DNA of 64,000 nt from Paratinospora sagittata (taxonomy: Eukaryota; Streptophyta; Magnoliopsida; Ranunculales; Menispermaceae): contig CM069593.1 of NCBI GenBank assembly GCA_035771175.1, forward strand, positions 45,479,054-45,543,053. Reading direction: 5' to 3'. Below the pieces are notes generated by a model that was not told the DNA's origin, did no database searches, and worked only from the letters and a program-made list of their open reading frames with translations. Positions within the stretch are counted from its first letter, which is position 1. Each line of letters opens with the position of its first letter. A program made the translations under genes and the position numbers. Of this stretch, positions 44,067 through 56,000 are shown piece by piece.

Positions 44067-47000
44067 ATGGCGACGGAGTCCAAGGTAACGACCGAAGATG
44101 CTAAGATTGATCTCTTTGAAGATGACGACGAGTTTGAAGAATTTGAGATCGGCCAAGGTAGTTCCGACCGACCTTTTCTTATGTAATTTGTGTGAAATCG
44201 TTCTAATTTCATGTTGTTCGCTTTCTTGCTGATATCGGTAGGGCTCTATTTTTGTACCAATTTAGATAAACGTCCTTAATTTTGCATGAAAACTAAAATA
44301 GTAGTCAATGAGTTGTCTGTCATGTCTATCCTTTATTAGTACCATGCATTCTTGACCAGTTTTCATGAACTCTCTTGGGGCATACGACTGCTCATGGCCA
44401 AGTTTCCTAGGTTCAGTTGGTTGAAACAATGGGATGCAACTCTTAGGGCATCTCTTTTGGGTTCATGTCCCCACAAATGTGAAAGGAAAATGATTGGTGA
44501 TTGTTGGAATTTTTTTTTTTTTTGGACCAAGAAACAAGTAAAATTATTTATAAGTGAAAAATTCATATGTACATCATCAAGGTAACGAAGTATAAACTAT
44601 AAGCTTACGACCAAGGAGCCATAGTTCCTTGTATCTACCTCCCATACAATGAGCAAGATGCCCAATCCCTAAACCAATCCCTACTTGAAAAGCCACCGAC
44701 ATATTTTGAAGATGCAACCCACCTAGCCGCCAACAACAAAATATCCTCTTACAAACACAAATCCTCTCTAGCCACATCTTGAAAGATTCTTCTATTTCTT
44801 TCAAGCCAAATTCCCCAAAGGGTAGCACAAGATAAAATCCTCCCAATGCCAACAAGTCTTTCATTGTGGAGTTGCGAATGAGCAAGAGAAAAACATTCAT
44901 CATTCGTGGACGGACACACAAAGAATCCTCCACATCTAACTTGCCATCTCTGCCGTAATCTCTTTGTAACCTCGCATGTTGCAAACAAATGATCCATAGA
45001 CTCCCCGCCCTTAATACATAGTGGACAACAATGAGGGAAAGGCATGACAATGGGAACCTTTTTTGTAATACCTCCGTTGTGTTCAACTTTCTATTCACCA
45101 AGGTCCAGCCAAAGAATTTAACTTTAGATGGTACTTGAGCATTCCATATGAAAGGCACAAGAGGAGAAGTGAAATAGGGGTACCCCCTAAATGAGAAAGG
45201 CCATAAAAGATTTACAAGTGAAGGATCCTAAAGAGTCAAGAAGTCAAGCATACTATCATCCCTATGAGACAATCTAGGGGATGGTAATAAAGGTAGTAGG
45301 TCCTGCAGTTGAGAAAGGGCTCTACTGGAAGGGGGCCTATGGAAGTGAAGGTCCCAATTGTAAGAAGGGGAACTATCCATAGATGCAAGGGAAACAAAAG
45401 ATGATATGGGCATTAGATGGAAGGATGAGAGTTTATATAAGCGAGGGAAACGACGTCGTAGAGGGGAATCACCGCACCATGTATCCTCCAAAAATCTAAA
45501 AGTATGGCCATTTCCAAGTCTGGGTAAGATGTGGGGTAAAAAGGTAGGAAAAATTGACGAAATGAATTTCCATGGGCATCTATATGTTGTGGTAGAAGAG
45601 GTCCTAATAGCCCAATCCATATGTGTCGAACCATGGATACTATATACCTCACGCGCCCATAGGGAATGTTGATTTTGTGAATGTCTCCATAACCACTTCG
45701 ACTTAAGAACCTCGTTCCTCAATTCTAAATTCCCAATCTCAAGTCCCCCATTATGAATAGGTAGTTGAACCACTTTCCAGTTTATCAAGTGACAATTTCC
45801 TTCCTTGTCAACGCCTTTCCATAAGAATGAGTGCATCATTTTCTCAATATTCTTCGCAACACTCGCAGACATCTTAAATATTGACATGTAGTATGTTGGA
45901 AGGGCTGAAAGAACTGATTTGATAAGCGCCAATCGACCCATCTTCGAGAGAAAACCCATCTAACCTTTTAGACACCTTTGCTAGCACTAGACTCCAAAAA
46001 TTCTATGTTAGAGGATTACCCGCCAATGGGAGACCCAAATAGCTTAAAGACCAACTTCCAATTGAGCACCCAATATTGGATGTTGCCCTGATAACGACAC
46101 CATTATCCATGCAAATCCCAACCAACTAACATTTACTCATATTTATCTTCATCCCTGAGATCTGACAAAACCACTGTAATATATGGATCGAAGCCAATAT
46201 ATTCTCTTCCTCACCATGCAGGAAAAACGTCTCATCCGCGTATTGTAAGTGAGAGATCTCCACCTGCTCCCTCCCAACCATGAACCCCTTGATAATAAAA
46301 CTCTCACGTGCTCTCCTCATCATTCTACTAAGCACATTAGTGACAAGGGTAAATAAGAAAGGCGAGAGGGGATCACCCTGTCTTAGCTCTCGTTTCCCAA
46401 AATTTTTTTCCCTTGGTTTACCATTGACCATCACTGAGTAAGTAACTGATCTCAAGCACCCACCCATCCATCTTCTCCACCTGCTGCCCATCCCTTTCCT
46501 TTGCATGACATAGTCTAAGAAATCAAAATTCATCGAGTTGTATGCCTTTGCAAAATCTGCTTTGAACACTGCCCTAGGTAACTTCCTGTGTTTGTAGTCC
46601 TCCACCGCTTCATTGCAATCAAGACCGCATTAAAGATTTGTCTTCCCTGTATAAAGGTTGATTGCGTGCACATGATGGTCTTGTGCAAAACTGATCTCAA
46701 TCTAAATGACATAATCTTGGCAATGATCTTATATAAGCTAGTCACCAAGCTTATCGGTTGGTAGTCAGATACTTTCGATGAGTTTAACTTTTTTGGAATA
46801 AGGCAGATATAAGTCTCATTGGTTTTGGGAAAACATTTCTCTTATATGGTAGGAAGTTTTTTTCATAGGATAATGGCATTTGTATGCAACGCATCTCCCA
46901 AAGGTAGCAAAAAAATTTATAGGGTGTTTGGTGTTGGTGTGAGGTGTGATCAACATTTGTTCTGCATGAGGCTCTTTTGTCTAGACATTACACGAGAAGA

Positions 47001-50000
47001 AGACATTGGTATGACAAGTGCAAATGACCTCTCATACCTTAGTCAATTATTGAGTTGAGAAAGAATATAAGAATCAATTGACATCATAACTTAAATAGGG
47101 TATTGGAGCTATGTTTATAATTGTGGAATGTGGGTTCCTTACCATCGATTTTGCCAAAAAAGGTTAGGTAGTTACACCAAATGGGATGTGTGAGAGTACG
47201 ACCAATGACCTCATTTCATGGGGTATAACATTATTCTTTTCTATTCTTTGGGCCACTTGTGTTACTACTATGTTCGATGCTTTTTCTAGTTAATATAAGT
47301 TGTCATACTTCAAATAGAAAAATGTGGAAGTGTTCACTTACTTCAATGAAGAACTGAGTCTTCTCGTCTAGCATGGATAAGGGTCCTTATTGCTGGCCAC
47401 CTTGCCAGCATTTTCATCCATGGGAATTTGCTTGTCTTTTCTTGCAAAGCTTACCATTCAGTTTCTAGTTATCATGTCTAGTCCTGCAACACTCATTTAT
47501 CCACCAATCTACTTCATGTGTTTGTTTATCATTGTGTGCAAGCTATTAATCTTGTCGGAAGTTGTAATGAACTGATTCTCGAGGATGAATAAAGGAGCGC
47601 TATAGGTGTCCAGTGGTTTCAAGATGTCAACTAGGCCATGCTAAGCGGGTAGGTTGTGTTTCTGCAATTTTTTAAAGAGTTTGAACTTTGAAGGTTTGAG
47701 AACACTAAGTTGAAAAGATGAGGGGGGTCTACAATTTTAAAAAGATAACCTTAAAACATCGAACCTCCCCATTCTACATTAAACCCTCAACTCCTCGTCC
47801 AAACCCCTTTCTTCCGATTTCCTCAATTTTAAAAAGATAACCTTTGAAAAGATGAGAGTGGTCTGCAATTTTTATTTTTTGTAGTTGTAACTTCCATAAT
47901 TCCATTAGTTTGCAAGAGCTGTTAATTTTTTTTTTTTTAGAAATGATTTCAGTAGAAACAATCAACTGGAAAAATACAAAACAAATTAACAACTTTTGAA
48001 AACTAATGGAATTATGAAAGTTACAACTACAAATAATAATAATAAAAAAGATTATCAGATTCATGAAAAGAATTATAAAGTTTCAACAAAATCAAATCAA
48101 CACCCAAGAAATAATTTTCATTTTTTGAAGAGAAAACAAAAAAATTCGGAAGACCATTTTTGCATCATAGAAACTTTAAATAATAGCCACAAAAAAAAAA
48201 CTTCAAATAACCACAAAACACTTCAACAATAGAATAATTGACCAAAATGAGCTAATGACAAACAATCAACACTTCAAAAAAAATTTAACTAATAATTAAC
48301 AACAAAGCAACTTAAAATATATTACGGTTAAGAATTAACATACTAATAGTTGAAAAATTCATTACAATTAATCAAGTAACAAAAAAAGCTATTGAGAAGT
48401 TTGAAAGAAAATTAGTTGAAAAATGTCCAATGCCATACCAAAATAAAGAGTATAGAAAAAAATGAAAAAAAAAACTTGACGTATGGCTGCTATTGGTGCA
48501 GGGAAGCAGAGGTTGGTCTTTTAAGAAAATGAAAAGAATGGAAAGATTTTGGTTAAAAAGGATAAGAAATTACAAAAGAAAAAAAAAGGAAATGTAAAGA
48601 TTTTTTTTTTTTGAAAAAAAAAAAACACTATGAAAGATCGAAAGTGTTGACAACAATGAAAGTTTGATCTTTGACGTCGAAAATTTTTCAAGACTCCAAT
48701 TTGATCGTCTTTGGAGAGTCAAACATTTTCTGTTGGGTTTGAAGATATTTAAAGGTTTTTCTCTTCGTCGAAGATAGAAAATAATTTGTTAATCGCCAGT
48801 CAAATCGTTGTTGGAGCAGCAAATATTCACCAAAACTTTGTCGGAGCTCTTGAAGGCCGAGCAATCGACTTTTAGTTGGAGGAAAGGGCTTTAGGCGAGG
48901 GTTTATTGTAGGAGGGGGAGGGGTCGATGTTTTTAAATTGTTGACTCCCCTCATCTTTTCAGTTCATTGTTCTCAGACCTTCAAATTAAAAAAAAAACAA
49001 TTTTTTTTTTTTTTTTTGCAAAAATACCCCTTGCTCACTTAGCACGACATCGAGGCAATTTTTTGCCAAATTTTTTAGGCGACGTCTTGAAATCACAGCT
49101 TGCATTAAAGATTTTGATATGTTTATCTTTTTTCTTCCTTTCCTATCTTTACAATGAGCATTGTAAGAATTGTCTAAATCATCTTGCTCTTTGTTTTAAA
49201 TCTTAATATCATTTCAAAACTCTACGAGGTTAAGCTTCATTCTAAAATAGAGCTCTACATATAGTTTTTGTATTTTTTGTGAGCAATATGGAGCCATACT
49301 CCAAAGTTTTGTTTATCTATCTATTGATTCTCACTATACAAATACAGGTATAAAATGAAGAACCACCCAAAAAAAAAAAACAGCCCCAACTAAAAAAAAC
49401 TTATAATTGAGAAAACAAAATAAGGATAGACTAAAATTAAAAACCAAGCATTTTTAAGCTTTTTCCTATTTAAAAAACTATGCAATAAATGGATTTCATT
49501 TTAATTAAAAAGAAGAAGTTAATTTTGAAGTGAAATGAATTATATATATCAAGGCCTTTTCGCTTAGGTAGTTAATTTTGTGCAATGGAGATAAACTAAA
49601 ATTTTTGAAATCTCAATTCTGTCCATTTGGGTTGTAAAGAAGTTTAAAAAAAGTGTTAAAATTGAAACAAATTAACAAAAAAAATTAAAAATATAGTTAT
49701 TGACCAAGTTAAATTTATTTTTATACAAATCTTATGACTTATGTCAAATCTTACAATTCATCTATGATTATGAAATTTATTTACAAAATTGAATCATATT
49801 AGGTGCAATTCAACTTGAATCATAAACTCAAATAAATAATCGCATTGATTTAATTGTGCATTTAGGCAATATTTAAAAGTGGCACCTTACCATTGATCAT
49901 GTGACGTTAAAAAAAGAAAAAAAAGAAAAAAAAAGATTGGGTAGAGAGCCAGTGATTAACTTAGAGGTGGGTGTGACTTAAGCCTGTTATTTGATTGTTA

Positions 50001-53000
50001 CCAGCAATGACGACCTATGTGATTGGAGATCTCAAAATCTAAGTTCAATGGGAAAGCAACTTGTTTGGTGATGCTTTGAGGGTACTACAATTATTTTAGT
50101 ACCTATACCTAGCGTGTGCACAAGTTTAGTTTTGTTCGTTAAATGGGCCTGACTCAACAGTTTTGGTGGCATATTTTATCACCTGAAATCGACCTGAAAA
50201 CTATAAAAGTAACTTCCAATCAAGGCGATGAGTGGTCAGTTTTGCAGAACCAACCCAGAAAAACAAACAAAATTTAATTTCTTAAGCCTCTTGTCTAATA
50301 CAATGGCTTGTGAAGAATAGACTTAAAAGATACAAAGGTTTAAAACAAATAATAGTTCATCTAATCTCTTCTTGTATGACCTTTTTGGTGAAGATGCCCC
50401 GAGCAACGTTAGCCATAAGACTTAACTTGATGCTTTTATAGCTAGTACTGGTAGCTAGGGGAGTGTTGAGATGCAAGGCACTCTTGATGAAATGTACCAT
50501 TTAAGTGTGATAATGGGGTTGCTTTTTGTAGGAATCTGTGGGAAATTCTCTAGAGCACTCATTAACATTCAAATTGCTTGTGGATGTAACTTGGATGATA
50601 GGGAATTCAATGTGTATAATCAATTGTTTTGATGTACCATTAGAATTTGGATAATTCAAGACGTGTGCTCATTATTTCACTTATAAATTCACATTTAGTA
50701 GAGGTTCAATCTATATGTCACCTTGATTTTTTTCCTCAATACAATAAAGTTATTTCAATATAATAAAAAAATTCAATATTTCATTCATGTGGAGGATGCT
50801 ATGAAACTTCATTTTTTACGAGGGGGGAAATTGTGATCTTAGCCCTTATAGAGACAAATATGTTTGACTAGTGTGACCATTCCAATAGCCCATAAGTGAC
50901 GATCTAAACCTTGAAAAGTTGAATAATTTTCTACTCATTTGTTTGTCAAAAAATAATATTTGCTGAATGGAATACTAAGCTCAAAGTAGTCCACTCAACT
51001 ATTTAAGGTTATTAGTTGAGTGAAGGAACCTTCTCTTTGTGTGTGGTCGTGGTACTAGGTAATGGTATGAGCAACACCACACACACATGCATACCTAGCT
51101 TGAGTGAAAAGGTCTCGTGCATATGGATGGATGGACATGGGCTCTTCATTTATGCATTTTAATAGGCTAAATAACTGTTGAAATAACCATTAGAAATCAA
51201 CCTTTGCACTTTTATTTTTTGGTAAAACAACCTTCGCACTTTACCCAAGGCAATGTGATTGTTAGAAAGGTAGAAAACAAGATTCAAAGAGTTATGCCCA
51301 TTAATAAAACCTAATCTAACATAGTTATTGAGTAATAACAAATACTTCTAGTTCTATTCAACTCAACAATAGGGGCATTCATTTCTTATTTTCCCTCTTC
51401 TCTTTAGAATCCTTTATTAAGGGGTGAAAGATACAAATTCTGAGTTCAATCTTGATGGTGCATTTCTAAGTTGAGAACATTTGAATCCTTGGAGGTGATT
51501 GGTAGTGTCTCTAGAACCCTTCATGAATTGGAGAGACTACCAGCAGGGATAATTTACATCTCAAGAACAGTGTGTGACACACACTTGAGTTATTTATACT
51601 AATATAAATAGAAAAGAGAATTCTTAGAAAGTTGGTGGCCATTGACCCCAAAATTCTTAAATCTTTCCGCTCTTAAACAGAAGGGCAAAATAGTAAATTT
51701 ACATATTAACTAATTTCTCTTTTTTACACGTGTTTTCTACATTTTGGGCTTTTTTTTTGTTTAAATTCAAATATTTCCTATTCTTTACAACTTCCACTCT
51801 TATTTTTAATTATATGAAACAAATTGGTTTCATAAGTTCATCCATTCACTTTATCCCTTGTTCTTTCCCCTTGTTCATCTTAATGGAGTCCTCTTTAGAT
51901 TTTGGGAGGATACTTGGTGTGGCACAACCAAGTTCAGTGAGTTATTTCCAAACATTTATAGGCTCTCGACCAAACCTAATCATCCTATTTGTGATTTCTT
52001 GATTCCGTTTCCGTTGGAGGGTAGTGTAGGAGGTGGGCCCTCTTGGTGTTTCCATCTCAAGAAGGGATCCTTCTAAAAGAGAGTTTTTAGAAGCCTGTTC
52101 TCTCCTTGATATTTTGGAAGGAGTTCATCTCTCTAATGAAAGTGCTAGAGTTTTATGGTTCGTTAGAATCTCCCCGGGAGTTTTTCTCTAAATCTTTCTT
52201 TCACCATCTTTGCTCTATCCATGAGCCAAATTCTGCTTTGGTTAACTTCCCCCATGATTTCATCTGGAAAGCTCATGTTTCCTCAAAAGCCAAATTCTTG
52301 GGATGGACTATTGCTCATTATAGGTTGAATTGTGCGGACATTCTCCAAAGGTGGTTTAAGTTTTGGTCTCTCTCCCCTAATTGGTGCTGTTTGTGCAAGT
52401 CTTGTGATGAATTTAGTCAACACATTTTTGTGTATTGTGAATTCTCTAAAGGGATTTGGAGGAATTGGGAAACTCTTCTACATTGGGAGTGTTTTCCAAA
52501 TGCTTCAACTTTATGGTCCTTCCTTGAAGCCTCAATTTTTCCTTGTCGGCTTCGAGATTATTGGCGTGTGGTTGTTTTTGCGGTTGTTTGGTCTATTTGA
52601 AAAGAACTGAATTCCCGTATTTTTGATGATCAAGAAAAGGAGAGTGGGATGGTCTAGGATAATTCTTTCTTCTGGCGTTCCTATGGGTTAGTGCTAGTAA
52701 ATTAGCGAGAGACTATTTTTTGGGAGAATGGTTGAGGGGTTGGAATCCAATTTTGGATAGTTTTGGATCGGACCTCGGTCTAGATGTATACCCTTGTACA
52801 TATTATATAATTAATACATATTGTATTGTATTATATAATTAATACAATACAATACATTTATGTTTCTTGTCAATATATATATATATATATATATATGAAA
52901 CAAATTTATTTTTTATTTACATAAATATACATACAAGTTTGCAACACCCAAGCATATGCACGGGCAATTATAATAAAGTAATTTACACAAAATAAAATAT

Positions 53001-56000
53001 TAATAATTTATAATTATCAATTTAATTATAATTAGGTTATTTTGTGGATTTTATATTTACAAATAAAATTATAAACAAGTAGACAAAAGAGTGAAAGCGA
53101 GTTGAGGGTAGTTTGGTTTATTCTAACATAATACTTAACTCAGCTAAGTCTTTTTTCAACTATATGAGGTCTCACTACATAAATTTCTTCCTCCACTCCG
53201 TTCTATCTTTGGCTAACTCGACATTTAAATTATAAATAGTTGTATCTTTTTCAATTATAAATAGTTCTACCTCTATCATTATCATGGATTGTTAAAAAAA
53301 TCACTCTTTCTAATTGGAGCATAGTCTTAATTGGTTTTCTTATTTTATCTTCAATTACGGGCTACATGGCAACATAATAGCTAAAAAGAAAAAGGGAAAA
53401 AAATGACACCACGTGGAAACATAAGGTTTAGAGTTTTGCATTATTTTGTTATGTTATTATATTCTTTTATTATAAAATATTTATTTTAATTTTAATCAAT
53501 AAATATTGAAAATCACGTGCAATACACTTGTTTGAGTACTAGTATTGATAATTCCCCTATTCTTGTTTTTAATTCTTACATATACTTGCAAAAATTCTTT
53601 TTTTTTTTTTTTTGAAGAATACAAAGATTCACCATCATCAATTCCTAAGATGCATCTAGAAGTGAGCCATTTTTCTGATTTGGTGTATATTTCTTAATTG
53701 AGTACTTGTTTTCTGATTCACAATTATTATTTATTATTATTCCTGAATGTAATAGTTGTATTTGAAAGAATCATTCCACTCATCCTATTATTACCTAAGA
53801 GGCATTTTATTGCTCAGTTTTTGTTCTAGTATTTCTATGTGACTGGTATTGGGGCTGATGTGTATATGCATAACCGTAAACCATGATTATTCACATATTG
53901 TGCATCTGAATTTGTAAAAAATAGATCTTGCCTCTGAAAAGCAAGTCACTAGGTAGCATTGACTGAAAGGATAGGAAGCAAATTAGCTAACCAAGAATTG
54001 TTATTATTATTATTATTTTTAATGGAAACAAGGATGTATGTATTAATGAAGTATACAAATGTACAAAAGGTGAGGTTGTGTACCAGCAGTACACAAAAAT
54101 ACACCTCCACCAACCAAAAGAAAACAAAAACTGACCAACAACAACTGGATCATCCAACACAAGCCGACACTACCCAACCATGACAAAGAATTACGTCAAA
54201 CAATCACTCCAAATCAGTAACCACCTTGAAAGTGGGAATCCATTACCCCAAGAACTATCTAGTAGTTTAACACTATCCCATAATTGATCTCAGTTCTTGG
54301 ATTCATTATTAAATACTCTATCATTGCGCTCCGACCACAATGACCAAAGGGTGGCATATGATGCAATTAAACTAATCCCCCTTTCGGCTGAATTGAGGTG
54401 TGGTAAGTGAGAAAATGACAATCCTTCCAAAACATTCCTAGGTGTGCAAGTACCTATGGCCAGAAAAAATAAACCATCTATGCCAAATCTGCTTGGCATA
54501 CCTACATGAATAGAAAATATGGTTTGGACTCTCTACATCCTGCAAGCAAAATAGGCAGCAGTGTGGAGACAGGCAATGATTAGGTGCACGCCTCTACAAC
54601 ATATCACAAGTGTTAAGCCTTTTATGGGCTAATAGCCATCCAAAGACCCTAACCTTAGATGGTGCCTGAACATGCCATATATGCTTTGCGAGAAGAAAAG
54701 AAGGAAAGGAAGGAGAATCACATAGGATTTCAAAAAAGGATTTACATGAGAAAAGTCCATTGGGATTGGGAGTCCACTGTAAACTATCCGCCATGTTGGA
54801 TGGCGTAACAGAGGATAGTCTCTCCAGAAAGGGTGAAATCTCATTTTGTTCTCCATCAGTCAAGGCTCTTGCGAAATGAAAGTCTCACGATGGAGTGGTA
54901 ATGGAATTATGATCAAATGAGAGGAAATGAGCTATTGGTTGATTATGAGTTGAGGATAAGTGATATAGGTGGGGGAACGAGTCTGCCAATGGGGAATCAC
55001 ATTGCCATTTATCTTCCTAGAGTCCAAAAATGTGACCACATCCCCCTTTCAACCTTGTGTGCATAAAGAAATGAGGAGCCAAAGATGAAATGAATTTCCA
55101 GGGGCTCCTTAGCGTTGATCTTCTGAGTCTTCCCCCACTACCTAGTTGCTCCTGTGGAACAACCCTCCCATATTTGCTTTTAACCACCTGAGCCCACAAA
55201 GCCTCTGGTTCATTAAAATACCTACAAATCCACTTGCCGCACAATGCCATGTTTCGCAACCTTATATTACCAACTCCAAGCCCACCTTTTTCCACAGGTT
55301 TCTTCACTTCATCCCATTTTACCAAATTGACTGAAAAGCACTTGCTTTCCCTCTCCAAAAGTACTTAAATTTCTTCTCCATATCCTTAGCAACCCTCTCT
55401 GGTACTTTGAACATGGATAAATAATAGGAAGGCAATGCTGCCAAAACTGCTCGAATGAGAGTCAACCTCCTTCCTTTGGACAGAAAAGCACACTTCCAAT
55501 CATCAAGCCTTTTAGATATCTTTGGGGTTACCACCCAAAGGAAGACCAAGGTATCGCATTGGCCACACACCCACTGAATAGCTCACCTTATTTGCCAATC
55601 TCAACACCAGCTCAAACTACATATTGACGCACCTAAGATTTTCCTTCCCTGTACAAATGTTGACTGAGTGTGTTCCATTGTTCTATGAAGAACCTCTCTA
55701 AACAATAATTTTTTTTGAGTAGGAACAATATAGATTGTATTAATATTAAAATGGTTGAAACAACTTGATTACACAAACTTTACAGCTTGACACCTAAAAG
55801 CAGCAAGCAAAACATGGCCAATCCAGATAGGATATACTTAGAAGACCCCCACTAGAGGACCTTGATACAAAACAAAACTCTACCCCAATCACCCGACCAG
55901 TCTGAAAGAGAGAAACCATCCGCCATATTGGCAGTGAAAGCCCAAGAACTGGCAGTGAGTTTGATAGACTCCCATAAATGAATCGGTTCTCTAGCTCGAC

